The position numbers were made by a program, and so were the translations under genes. This document shows, piece by piece, positions 42,802 through 50,807 of a stretch of DNA of 64,000 nt. The number at the start of each line of letters is the position of its first letter. Positions within the stretch are counted from its first letter, which is position 1. The stretch spans positions 85,423-149,422 of the forward strand of contig NZ_JBHUMY010000020.1 in the NCBI RefSeq assembly GCF_042685365.1. Reading direction: 5' to 3'. The notes beneath the pieces were generated by a model. The model saw only the letters and a list, made by a program, of their open reading frames with translations. It was not told the DNA's origin and made no database searches. The stretch is from Paenibacillus_AP thailandensis. Its GTDB lineage: Bacteria > Bacillota > Bacilli > Paenibacillales > Paenibacillaceae.

Positions 42802-44142
42802 TCAGACGAAACGGTTCACGCCGCTTGCCGTTACGACCGAAAGAACAAGCGGCCGCAGGGCAGGCTTCTCCGCCTGGATGACATAAGACGCTCGCACCTT
42901 TTCCATAACGTCTTCGAAGCCGGACGGCGTACGGACGTGCATGACGGCGATCGTTTCGCCGATCTTGACCGGATCTCCGGCCTTCTTCCGCAGCGTCAAT
43001 CCGACGCCGTAATCGATGGCGTCGTCCTTCGCCGCCCGGCCGGCGCCGAGCAGCATCGCCGCATGGCCGAGACGCTCCGCATCGATTGAAGCGACATAGC
43101 CTTGGGCGTCGGCCGCAACCTCCACTTCATAGAACGCTTGAGGCAGCTTTGTCGGATCGTCCGCGACGGTGGCGTCTCCGCCCTGCGCGGCGACGAAAGC
43201 CTTGAACTTCTCAAGCGCTTCGCCGCTTGCAAGCTTACTCTTCAAGAACTCCTTCGCTTCGTCCACGGACGCCGATACACCGCCCAATACGGCCATATGG
43301 GCCCCCAGCGTCAAACATAACGAAGTTAAATCTTCCGGCCCGATTCCTTGAAGCGTCTCGATCGCTTCCTGCACTTCGAGGGCGTTGCCGATCCGATAGC
43401 CCAAAGGCTGATCCATGTCGCTGATGATCGCGGCCGTCTGCCGGCCGACCTCCGTTCCGATCCGAACCATCGCTTGCGCCAGCTTTTCCGCTTCGGCGGC
43501 GGTTTTCATGAACGCCCCGCTGCCGGCTTTGACGTCCAGCACGATCGCATCCGCGCCGGCGGCGATTTTTTTGCTCATCACGGAGCTGGCAATTAGCGGA
43601 ATGGACTCTACCGTTGCCGTCACGTCCCGCAGCGCGTACAGCTTCTTATCCGCCGGAGCCAGATTGCCGCTCTGGCCGATAACCGAGATGCCGATTTCGC
43701 TCACCTGCGCAAGGAACGCTTCCCGCTGCAGCTCGGCGCGGAAACCCGGTATCGATTCGAGCTTGTCGATCGTACCGCCGGTATGTCCAAGCCCCCGGCC
43801 GGACATTTTGGCTACGGGAACGCCCGCCGCGGCGACAAGAGGCGCGACGATCAACGTCGTTTTGTCCCCTACGCCCCCCGTGCTGTGCTTGTCGACCTTG
43901 ATGCCGGGAATAGGCGACAGATCGACCTGATCGCCGGACCGGGCCATCGCCAGCGTCAGCGAAGCCGTTTCCGCCGGCGTCATCCCGCGAAAAAGGACCG
44001 CCATCGCAAAAGCAGACATTTGGTAATCGGGAATGTCGCCCCTGCAATAGCCGTCCGTCAAAAAAGCCAATTCATCATGGGAAAGTTCGGCACCGTCCCT
44101 TTTTTTAGCTATAAGATCAACCGCTCTCAACTTGAGATCCAC
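42802..44142 (-). CDS. pdp: Pyrimidine-nucleoside phosphorylase
   Basis: The 446-residue enzyme has the glycosyltransferase family 3 fold and the signature SGRGLGHTGGTIDKLESI, plus DKHSTGGVGDKTTL near residue 82. It splits uridine, deoxyuridine and thymidine to the base and (deoxy)ribose-1-phosphate, which the nearby phosphopentomutase DeoB converts further. No purine nucleoside phosphorylase gene is present next to it. Confidence 0.95.
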   Translation of the reverse strand: MDLKLRAVDLIAKKRDGAELSHDELAFLTDGYCRGDIPDYQMSAFAMAVLFRGMTPAETASLTLAMARSGDQVDLSPIPGIKVDKHSTGGVGDKTTLIVAPLVAAAGVPVAKMSGRGLGHTGGTIDKLESIPGFRAELQREAFLAQVSEIGISVIGQSGNLAPADKKLYALRDVTATVESIPLIASSVMSKKIAAGADAIVLDVKAGSGAFMKTAAEAEKLAQAMVRIGTEVGRQTAAIISDMDQPLGYRIGNALEVQEAIETLQGIGPEDLTSLCLTLGAHMAVLGGVSASVDEAKEFLKSKLASGEALEKFKAFVAAQGGDATVADDPTKLPQAFYEVEVAADAQGYVASIDAERLGHAAMLLGAGRAAKDDAIDYGVGLTLRKKAGDPVKIGETIAVMHVRTPSGFEDVMEKVRASYVIQAEKPALRPLVLSVVTASGVNRFV

Positions 44143-44154
44143 TCCGTTCGTCGC

Positions 44155-44340
44155 TCATTTTTCCCGTGCAAGCGCAAGCTCTTCTTGTACCCGGACGATC
44201 AGAACGTCCAGCGACTGGCTTAGCTGCAGCACCTCGCAATGCAGAAAATCCTCTTTATCCAGCGCCGTTTCGACCATTTGCAGCCGTAAGTTTTCCATTT
44301 CCAACATCAACCGCTTGTCCACTTCTCTCCCACTCCGCAT
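44155..44340 (-). CDS. Spo0E-like sporulation regulatory protein
   Basis: The 61-residue product has two helices in which LRLQMVETALDKEDFLHCEV is followed by LQLSQSLDVLI. The second segment contains the SQ-LD motif of Spo0E-type aspartyl-phosphate phosphatases, which dephosphorylate Spo0A~P. The start is uncertain: the ATG at 44340 lacks a good ribosome site, while a GTG at 44322 has GGGAGAG just upstream. The gene ends 12 bp before pdp. It is small enough to be missed by gene callers. Activity against Spo0A is a family expectation. Confidence 0.72.
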   Translation of the reverse strand: MRSGREVDKRLMLEMENLRLQMVETALDKEDFLHCEVLQLSQSLDVLIVRVQEELALAREK

Positions 44341-44455
44341 CTTTCAGTTATCATAGACATTATACGACGGTGATTGGAAAAAAACTGTCATAATGAGTCG
44401 AGCCGTTTGTTACAGTTTTGTTACAACGAAAATCTGCGGGATGGGAGACGCAGCT

Positions 44456-45652
44456 TTATGTCGTAATTGTCCGGAGTTCGGGCAAAAAGCTCGTTCCGTT
44501 ATCCGGGAGCCGAACGCCGAAATTGTCGGCGATCGTCGCGCCGACGTCCGAGAACGTCGCTCTTGTCGCAAGGCGCCCCGTCCGCTTAAACGACGGGCTG
44601 TACAGCAGAATCGGAACGTATTCCCGCGTATGGTCGGTTCCGTGGTGTACCGGGTCGTTGCCGTGATCGGCCGTTACGACGATCAGATCGTCCGGCCCGG
44701 CAAGCCGTTCCAGCTCGGGAACGGCGCGGTCGAATTCCTCCAGTGCGGCGGCGTAGCCTTCCGGATCGCGCCGGTGCCCGTACAAGGAGTCGAAATCGAC
44801 CAAGTTCACGAACAACAGCCCGCTAAATGGCGTTTGCAGCTTTTGCAGCGTTTTGTCGATGCCGTCTGAATTGCTAGTAGTCGACACCGCTTCCGTAATG
44901 CCTTCGCCGTCGAAAATGTCGTTGATTTTGCCGACGGCAATCGTATCGAACCCTTGATCGGACAACGCGTTCAGCACCGTCGGAGCCGGCGGCTTCAGCG
45001 CGTAATCGTGCCGGTTCGGCGTCCGCTTGAAGGCTCCCGGCGTGCCTATATACGGCCGTGCGATAACGCGTCCTACCGAGTACCGGCTGTCCAGCGTCAG
45101 CTCCCGCGCGATGCGGCAAGCCGCGTAAAGCTCCTCCAGCGGAATGACGTCTTCGTGGGCGGCGATTTGGAACACGCTGTCCGCCGACGTGTACACGATC
45201 CACGCCCCCGATTCCATCTGCTGAGGTCCAAGCTCGTCCAGGATGGCGGTTCCGCTGGCCGCTTTATTGCCGATGACGCTCCGGCCGGTGCGCTTCTCGA
45301 ACTCCTCGATCAACTCCTGCGGAAAACCGTTCGGGAATGTCCGGAACGGCACCTTGATGTGCAGCCCCATCAATTCCCAATGGCCCGTCATCGTGTCTTT
45401 GCCGGCCGACGCTTCGGCCATTTTGCCGTAACATGCGGCGGACGGTTCCTCCGGCTGCGGCCAGCCGCCGAGCGGCGCGATGCGGTCAAGCCCCCATCTT
45501 CTCAGATGGGGGAGCCGGATACCGGGCACCCGATCGACAATATGGCCCAGCGTATGGGCTCCCGCGTCGCCGAACGAGGCGGCATCCGGCAGCTCGCCGA
45601 TGCCGACGCTGTCCAATACGATTACGGTAATGCGTCGAAATGGAGATGGCAT
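44456..45652 (-). CDS. deoB: Phosphopentomutase DeoB
   Basis: DeoB interconverts (deoxy)ribose-1-phosphate and the 5-phosphate. The 398-residue alkaline-phosphatase-superfamily enzyme has the metal-binding motif VIVLDSVGIGELPDAA, the phosphorylated Thr region KDTMTGHWELMG, and the second metal site VVTADHGNDP with GTDHTREYVPIL. It lies between xerD and the Spo0E-like gene, in the same strand group as pdp, so nucleoside salvage genes are clustered. Confidence 0.97.
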   Translation of the reverse strand: MPSPFRRITVIVLDSVGIGELPDAASFGDAGAHTLGHIVDRVPGIRLPHLRRWGLDRIAPLGGWPQPEEPSAACYGKMAEASAGKDTMTGHWELMGLHIKVPFRTFPNGFPQELIEEFEKRTGRSVIGNKAASGTAILDELGPQQMESGAWIVYTSADSVFQIAAHEDVIPLEELYAACRIARELTLDSRYSVGRVIARPYIGTPGAFKRTPNRHDYALKPPAPTVLNALSDQGFDTIAVGKINDIFDGEGITEAVSTTSNSDGIDKTLQKLQTPFSGLLFVNLVDFDSLYGHRRDPEGYAAALEEFDRAVPELERLAGPDDLIVVTADHGNDPVHHGTDHTREYVPILLYSPSFKRTGRLATRATFSDVGATIADNFGVRLPDNGTSFLPELRTITT

Positions 45653-45679
45653 ATGTCCTTGCTCCTTCGTAATGTAAGC

Positions 45680-46570
45680 TTATGCGCGCGGGTGAGCGTT
45701 ATTGTAAACTTCTTTCATCCGGAGTTTCGTGACGCGGCTGTAGCGCTGCGTCGTCGAAATGTCCGCATGGCCAAGCAGCTCCTGCACGGAACGCAAATCC
45801 GCCCCTCCTTCTATCAAATGAGCGGCAAACGAATGACGCAGCGTATGCGGCGTAATTTCGGTTCCGATGCCCGCTTCTTTGGCCGTCTTTTTTATAACTT
45901 TCCAGAAACCTTGCCGTGTCATTCTCGTCCCGAGATGATTGAGAAACAGCGCTTTTTCGCCGTTCGGATCCTTGCACAGCCGCTCTCTTGCCCCGGTCAT
46001 GTAATCCGACAACGCAGCCTCCGCCATTTTGCCGAACGGAATGAGCCGTTCCTTCCCGCCGCTTCCCAAGCAGCGGATAATGCCGAGCTGCAGATTGACG
46101 CTGTCCACGTCGAGCATAATCAGCTCGGAGACGCGTATGCCCGTCGCGTACAGCAGCTCAAGCATCGCTTTGTCGCGTTTGCCCGCCGGGGTCGACGGAT
46201 CGGGGGCGTCCAGCAGCGCAAATACCGATTCGACCGGAAGGACGCTTGGCGGCTTCGCCTCCAGCTTGGGCGCTTCGATCGCGATCGTCGGGTCTTGCGT
46301 AATGACGCCCTGCAAAGCGAGAAAGTGATAGAAGTTCCGGATCGTCACGATATGCCGCGTCAAAGTCGAAGGCTTGCGCCCGCTTTCCTTCAGCGTCAGC
46401 ACGTATCGCGCAATATGGTGGCGCTCCGCCCGCGACGGGTCGTGGATTTGCTCCCCGGCTAAAAAAGCGGCGTACGCGGCCAAATCCCGCTCGTACGAAA
46501 GGAGCGTATTGCGGGCGAGCGACTTTTCCGCACGTAAATAGTGGATAAACGATTGATAGTGGTCTGTCAT
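45680..46570 (-). CDS. xerD: Tyrosine recombinase XerD
   Basis: The 296-residue tyrosine recombinase has a SAM-like N-terminal domain and a catalytic domain with YATGIRVSELIML (catalytic Arg), HTLRHSFAAHLIEGG, LLGHADISTT and the nucleophile Tyr in TTQRYSRV. XerC/XerD resolve chromosome dimers at dif. The order fur-DUF4227-xerD-deoB identifies it as the housekeeping XerD rather than a mobile-element integrase. Confidence 0.96.
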   Translation of the reverse strand: MTDHYQSFIHYLRAEKSLARNTLLSYERDLAAYAAFLAGEQIHDPSRAERHHIARYVLTLKESGRKPSTLTRHIVTIRNFYHFLALQGVITQDPTIAIEAPKLEAKPPSVLPVESVFALLDAPDPSTPAGKRDKAMLELLYATGIRVSELIMLDVDSVNLQLGIIRCLGSGGKERLIPFGKMAEAALSDYMTGARERLCKDPNGEKALFLNHLGTRMTRQGFWKVIKKTAKEAGIGTEITPHTLRHSFAAHLIEGGADLRSVQELLGHADISTTQRYSRVTKLRMKEVYNNAHPRA

Positions 46571-46757
46571 AACGGTCCTTTCGTTAACCGCATCGGAAAA
46601 TATATTCTGTACAGAGCGTTCGTACTGAAAATTTCGATCGGCATAAAAACCTGCCGCTAATCGCGACTGTACTTCTCGAATTCGCTTCGATTGAGGTTCG
46701 GAATATGTTGATATTCAACATGCGGTTCTTCTTCTCCTGCTGCGAGCCGAAGGTTTG
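46571..46757. other. Non-coding gap between xerD and the DUF4227 gene
   Basis: I see no supported reading frame, RNA gene or strong terminator here. One local near-palindrome (ATGTTGATATTCAACAT, centred near 46713) is present. It probably carries the xerD promoter. Confidence 0.4.
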
Positions 46758-46991
46758 TTACTCTCCGTACCAATAAAACCAACGGAGCCGATCCGCCATC
46801 GAGCCGTTCTCCGGCGTATCCGATTCCGGCTTCAGCACTTTTACGGCATGCCCTTTCGGCTCCCGATAAGGATGAATCGGCGTTATCGCCTCCCTAAGCA
46901 GCCGGTAGCCGCCGGATGCTACCAGAAGCAAGACGAGAAAGAGAAGCATAAACACGATCCGAGGTACCCAGCGGCGCAATGAGAAGATCAT
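46758..46991 (-). CDS. DUF4227 membrane protein (YqzK-like)
   Basis: The 77-residue protein has an N-terminal basic segment (MIFSLRRWVPR), one membrane helix (IVFMLLFLVLLLVASGGY), and a polar tail with HPYREPKGHAVKVL. This matches DUF4227, which sits between fur and xerD in many Bacillales. The ATG at 46991 has AAAGGGG upstream, while a longer in-frame start does not. Function unknown. Confidence 0.82.
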   Translation of the reverse strand: MIFSLRRWVPRIVFMLLFLVLLLVASGGYRLLREAITPIHPYREPKGHAVKVLKPESDTPENGSMADRLRWFYWYGE

Positions 46992-47180
46992 TCGCACCAG
47001 CCCCTTTCCGACAACGGCTGACGGCCGTCTTGTCCCTATCAATTTATGAATAGGGCAAGTCGAATATGCGAATAGCGGCTGCGGACGGCGCATGTGCGCC
47101 GAACTTCGCTCCAGCCAAGCCGGCGGCTGCGGCTTAGTCGTTTGGCTAAAGCGCCAAACGTTTTAACCCAATAACAACAG

Positions 47181-47219
47181 CAGCGGCCCCGCCGTCCGTT
47201 CGGACGTCAGAAGCCGCTG
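47181..47219 (-). terminator. Hairpin downstream of fur
   Basis: CAGCGGC (47181-47187) and GCCGCTG (47213-47219) enclose further GTCCG/CGGAC pairing, just after the fur stop. The following minus-strand sequence has only a few T residues, so termination strength is uncertain. Confidence 0.45.
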
Positions 47220-47233
47220 TTTCACGTTCATCG

Positions 47234-47695
47234 TTATTCGGTTTCGCCCGGATGGTCCTTGTTCTGGCAACGGCTGCATACCCCTTGAAAATCAAGGCGG
47301 TGATCCGTCACCGTAAAGCCGAATTCCTTCTCCAGGCGCTCTTCAAGAGGCAATAGCCAGTCATCCTTAATTTCGTCCATCGCTCCGCATTCGGTACAAA
47401 TCAAATGATGATGATGATGCTTGGAGCTGTCCGTCCGCAAATCAAAGCGGGCTACGCCGTCGCCGAAATTGATTTTCTCCACGACGTGCATCTCATTCAG
47501 CAGCTCGAGCGTGCGGTAAACGGTTGCAAGCCCGATTTCCGGCGCTTTCTCCTTCACGAGCATAAACACGTCTTCGGCGCTTAAATGATCGTCTTCGTTC
47601 TCCAATAAAACACGAACGGTTGCTTCTCGCTGCGGGGTCAGCTTGTAGCCCTGCGACTGCAACTGCTGTTTGATTTTCTCGATTCGGGCTTCCAT
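47234..47695 (-). CDS. fur: Ferric uptake regulator Fur
   Basis: The 153-residue regulator has an N-terminal winged helix (GYKLTPQREATVRVLLEN, GLATVYRTLELLNEM), the histidine-rich hinge SSKHHHHHLICTECG, and a second CxxC (CSRCQ) for the structural zinc. Fur, PerR and Zur share these features; the conserved position upstream of DUF4227 and xerD favours Fur, the iron-dependent repressor of iron uptake genes. The ATG at 47695 follows AAGGGGG. A good SigA promoter lies 50-80 bp upstream. Confidence 0.92.
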   Translation of the reverse strand: MEARIEKIKQQLQSQGYKLTPQREATVRVLLENEDDHLSAEDVFMLVKEKAPEIGLATVYRTLELLNEMHVVEKINFGDGVARFDLRTDSSKHHHHHLICTECGAMDEIKDDWLLPLEERLEKEFGFTVTDHRLDFQGVCSRCQNKDHPGETE

Positions 47696-47744
47696 GTTTT
47701 CCCCCTTGCCGCATGTCTGTCCCTTCACGCGCAAATTCCCCTCT

Positions 47745-47774
47745 ATTATAGGAGAATCCAAGCGAAGAAGTCAA
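47745..47774 (-). promoter_or_regulatory. SigA promoter of fur
   Basis: On the minus strand TTGACT (47774-47769) and TATAAT (47750-47745) are separated by 18 bases. Both hexamers are close to consensus. Confidence 0.75.
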
Positions 47775-47790
47775 ACGATGCGGGCTGCCG

Positions 47791-48414
47791 CTAGGAGGAA
47801 GCAAACATCGGCGCAACCCAACCGATCAAGACGGGGGAGACGTACGTCTCAAGCAAAGCGGCGCCGGCCAGCAACGCCAGCATTATCGCGGTGGAAGCCG
47901 TAAACGATATAAGCTGCGGAGCAAGAGGCCCTCTTTGGCGCAGCAGCCGGTTGTTGACGACGTATAACGAAAAAGAAAGGGAAGCGACGCTCGCCATCAG
48001 AATGGCCGGAACCGTAATCAGATTCGGCGGAGCGACGGACACGAGCGACAGCAGCACGCCTTTCCACGAATGCTCGCTTACGAGCGTGCCGACGGCGAAG
48101 CCGACGAGCGCGCCTTTCAAAAAATCGAGCGCCAGCACAAACGGGACGCCGACCACCGTCACTCCGAGCACCCAAACGAGCAGCAGCCATTTGCCGTGGA
48201 ACAGCAGGCGGCTCCAGAAAGCGTCCGAATCCCCCGCCGCCGCGGCATTCGAGCCGAATTGCCCGATATAACGGGCGACCTCGTCGGCCAGATCCTCCTG
48301 CTGCTCCAGCGTTAAAGCATGTACCATCAAGCCTCCGAAGACGGCTCCCACAACAAACAATACGGCTACGAAAATGAGTAGCGTCACATTATACGATTGC
48401 GGCATCGGTCGCAT
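47791..48414 (-). CDS. spoIIM: Stage II sporulation protein M
   Basis: The 207-residue membrane protein has about five helices and the SpoIIM region VLALDFLKGALVGFAVGTLV with following APPNLITVPAI. In B. subtilis SpoIIM forms the DMP complex with SpoIID and SpoIIP, which thins septal peptidoglycan for engulfment. It is probably the only gene in its unit, between nudF and fur. Confidence 0.93.
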   Translation of the reverse strand: MRPMPQSYNVTLLIFVAVLFVVGAVFGGLMVHALTLEQQEDLADEVARYIGQFGSNAAAAGDSDAFWSRLLFHGKWLLLVWVLGVTVVGVPFVLALDFLKGALVGFAVGTLVSEHSWKGVLLSLVSVAPPNLITVPAILMASVASLSFSLYVVNNRLLRQRGPLAPQLISFTASTAIMLALLAGAALLETYVSPVLIGWVAPMFASS

Positions 48415-48534
48415 CGGCTGTCTCTCCTTCTGATTTCCGCTTCACGAAGGACTTAATACTCGTCCTCATGTGCCATATGTATGCGGAAGAAAGAGCATGT
48501 ATGCGGCAGCCGTTCCGGAAACGATGGCGCTAAT

Positions 48535-49098
48535 CTAGATTCGGCCGGTTAGGCGGTACAGCTTCCACGCATAGACGGCCAATATCGTTTTGGCGTCGCT
48601 GATGCGCCCCTCGGCGATTAAGGCGTCCGCATCCTCCATCGTAATCGCCCGCACTTGCAAAAATTCGTCTTCGTCCGGATTCAGTTTCCCGGGAACGATC
48701 CGTTCCGCAAAATAAAGATAAAGCTTCTCGTCGGCAAAGCCGGGCGACGTATAAAAGGCGCTGACCGGCTTCAGCTCCTCGGCCCGGTATCCCGTCTCCT
48801 CCTCGAGCTCTCTGGCTGCCGCGACAATCGGATCTTCGTTAGGGTCGAGTTTTCCCGCCGGAATCTCGACCTGAAATTTTTCCAGCGGCTTGCGGAACTG
48901 CTCCACGACAAGCAGCTTGCCGTCAAGCAGCGCCATCACCGCAGCGGCCCCCGGATGCTTGACGATTTCCCGCGTGGCGGTCCTTCCTTCCGGAAGCTCG
49001 ACCGTATCCACCTGCAGCGAAATGATTTTTCCGTCGAAAATCCGCTCCGTTTTCACCGTTTTTTCTACCCAGCCGCCGCTATGTTCGTTCGTTTCCAT
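48535..49098 (-). CDS. nudF: ADP-ribose pyrophosphatase (NUDIX)
   Basis: The 187-residue NUDIX hydrolase has the box GKLDPNEDPIVAAARELEEE with ETGYRAEEL following (GX5EX7REUXEEXGU pattern). It hydrolyses ADP-ribose and related nucleotides to AMP and a sugar phosphate. The ATG at 49098 follows AAAGGAG; a longer in-frame start lacks a ribosome site. It is divergent from mciZ, as in B. subtilis where nudF, mciZ and spoIIM are neighbours. Confidence 0.93.
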   Translation of the reverse strand: METNEHSGGWVEKTVKTERIFDGKIISLQVDTVELPEGRTATREIVKHPGAAAVMALLDGKLLVVEQFRKPLEKFQVEIPAGKLDPNEDPIVAAARELEEETGYRAEELKPVSAFYTSPGFADEKLYLYFAERIVPGKLNPDEDEFLQVRAITMEDADALIAEGRISDAKTILAVYAWKLYRLTGRI

Positions 49099-49173
49099 CG
49101 TTATCAGCTCCTTTACGTTCGGCCCGGCAGTATGGCAGCTTCGCCGATTCTCCGGGCGCAAAACGGCACCGGC

Positions 49174-49202
49174 GCATAACTTGTCCCATGCCCGCATACC
49201 AT
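49174..49202 (+). promoter_or_regulatory. Candidate SigE promoter of mciZ
   Basis: GCATAAC (49174-49180) and CATACCAT (49195-49202) are separated by 14 bases and resemble the mother-cell SigE consensus. They lie about 60 bp before the mciZ ATG. MciZ is SigE-dependent in B. subtilis, which fits. Confidence 0.45.
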
Positions 49203-49260
49203 CTTACTACTAGATGCACGATCTGTATTTCCATCTCTCAGCGACGGAGGTTGCAATGCT

Positions 49261-49410
49261 ATGAAAATGTACGTGACCGATTCCCAGCTCCGGCTCGTCG
49301 GCAAAGCGTGGGAAATCCGCCATCAATTGAACAAGCTGGCTGCCCAATCAAACGGAATCGCGGATAAGCCGGTGAAAGCTTCCGTTCGGAAGCTTCCGGT
49401 TAAGCCGTAG
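49261..49410 (+). CDS. mciZ: Z-ring formation inhibitor MciZ
   Basis: The 49-residue peptide contains LVGKAWEIRHQLNKL at residues 12-26. The nine residues LVGKAWEIR appear identical to the conserved FtsZ-binding helix region of B. subtilis MciZ. MciZ caps FtsZ filaments in the mother cell to block division during sporulation. GGAGG lies ten bases before the ATG. The frame ends inside the 3' end of the convergent M20 peptidase gene (11-bp overlap). The C-terminal ~20 residues differ from B. subtilis, so the assignment rests on the core motif and the conserved neighbourhood. Confidence 0.85.
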   Translation: MKMYVTDSQLRLVGKAWEIRHQLNKLAAQSNGIADKPVKASVRKLPVKP

Positions 49411-50524
49411 CCGCCTGCTTAACGATGGCCACGATCAGTTCGGAAAGCTTGACGATATCGTCCGCTTTTATTTTTTCGTTTGTCGTATGAATATTTTCAT
49501 ACCCTACCGCCAAATTGACCGTCGGCACTCCAAGGCCGTTGAAAATGTTGGCGTCGCTGCCGCCCCCGGACCGGAACGTACGAGGGGTCAAACCGACGGA
49601 CGCGATCGCTTTCTTGGCGAACTGCACGACTTCGTCCGCATCGTCGTACCCGTAGGACGGATAAATGAGTTTCACGTCCACCTCGCTCCTTGCGCCGTAC
49701 TGCTCCGCCGCTTTCCGAACCGCCTCGCGCATCGCTTCGACCTGGGCGTCCAGTTTAGGCTGCACAAGGCTGCGGGCTTCCGCCACCATCTTGACGTAGT
49801 CGCATACGACGTTCGTCGCGCCCCCGCCTTCGATCGAGCCGATATTGGCCGTCGTCTCTTCGTCGATCCGGCCAAGCGGCATCGCGGCAATCGCCGCGCC
49901 GGCCACCTGGATGGCGCTGATGCCGTCCTGCGGATTAACGCCCGCATGCGCCGATTTGCCGAAAATTTCGATCGTCAATTTCGCTTGCGACGGGGCGGCC
50001 GTCGCGATGGCGCCGATCTCGCCGTTGGAATCGATCGCATAGCCGAACGACGCCTTCAGCTTCGTACGGTCTAGCGCCCGCGAACCTACAAGGCCCGACT
50101 CTTCGCCGACGGTAATGACGAATTGGACGGGGCCGTGAGGGATGCCGTCTTCCTTCAGCACGCGAATCGCTTCGAGCATGGCGGCAAGGCCGGCTTTGTC
50201 GTCGGCGCCGAGTATCGTCGTGCCGTCGCTCCGGATATAGCCGTCGTCGCCGAGCATCGGTTTAATGCCGGCTCCCGGCTTGACGGTATCCATATGCGAA
50301 GTGAAGAATATGGTAGGGGCGCCGGCGGACGTCCCTTCCAGCATCGCGAATAAATTGCCCGCTCCGTGCCCGGTTTTGGCCGCCGCGTCGTCTTCTTCGA
50401 GCTGCAGTCCCAGCGCGCCGAATTTGCTTTTCAGCGCCTTGCTTATTTCCTGCTCGTTCCCCGTTTCGCTGTCGATTTGAACAAGCTCCATAAACTCGCC
50501 GATGACCCGTTCCTTGTTAATCAT
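49400..50524 (-). CDS. M20-family metallopeptidase (peptidase T-like, YqjE)
   Basis: The 374-residue enzyme has the M20 metal-site motifs TSHMDTVKPG, GADDKAGLAAM and GEESGLVGSRAL, and a dimerisation domain around FGKSAHAGVNPQDG. It is likely a cytoplasmic tripeptidase or related aminopeptidase; the exact substrate is not determined by the sequence. A GGAGG-type site precedes the ATG. It lies between mciZ and lipB, matching the position of B. subtilis yqjE. Confidence 0.92.
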   Translation of the reverse strand: MINKERVIGEFMELVQIDSETGNEQEISKALKSKFGALGLQLEEDDAAAKTGHGAGNLFAMLEGTSAGAPTIFFTSHMDTVKPGAGIKPMLGDDGYIRSDGTTILGADDKAGLAAMLEAIRVLKEDGIPHGPVQFVITVGEESGLVGSRALDRTKLKASFGYAIDSNGEIGAIATAAPSQAKLTIEIFGKSAHAGVNPQDGISAIQVAGAAIAAMPLGRIDEETTANIGSIEGGGATNVVCDYVKMVAEARSLVQPKLDAQVEAMREAVRKAAEQYGARSEVDVKLIYPSYGYDDADEVVQFAKKAIASVGLTPRTFRSGGGSDANIFNGLGVPTVNLAVGYENIHTTNEKIKADDIVKLSELIVAIVKQAATA

Positions 50525-50711
50525 CTACATTTCCTCCTTCGCGGCGTTTCGTTTATAATGAAGAGACAAACCATCTGAGATAAACCTTCTATCGAAGTAT
50601 TTCAAGGATGAGCGACCGCGCTTCAGCGGTAATTTTTATCGCCAATCAGAGAGCGAGTTTTCGAGTTCGAAAACGTATACTTTCTGATGTGGTGGAAAGG
50701 AGAATCAGCGC

Positions 50712-50807
50712 ATGAATACGCAAAAACTTGTACGAATCGTCTCCATTGTCATCGTTGCGGCCATTGTCATTACGACCGTCGTGTCCGGCATCAGCGCGTT
50801 CCTGTAA
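50712..50807 (+). CDS. prli42: Prli42-like stressosome-associated miniprotein
   Basis: The 31-residue product starts MNTQKLVRIVSIVIVAAIVI and ends GISAFL. The pattern is a short basic N-terminus, one membrane helix and a terminal FL, as in Prli42 peptides that anchor the stressosome to the membrane in Listeria and relatives. AAAGGAG precedes the ATG. Its last 17 bases overlap the 3' end of the convergent lipB gene. The family call is by pattern only; a generic small membrane peptide is possible. Confidence 0.6.
   Translation: MNTQKLVRIVSIVIVAAIVITTVVSGISAFL

Noticed and set aside
44954..46462. 502-codon plus-strand frame opposite deoB and xerD
   Set aside because: It crosses the boundary of two well-supported minus-strand genes and resembles no protein family.
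45680..46570. xerD as a mobile-element integrase
   Set aside because: The conserved fur-DUF4227-xerD-deoB order and the XerD-type length and motifs identify it as the housekeeping recombinase.
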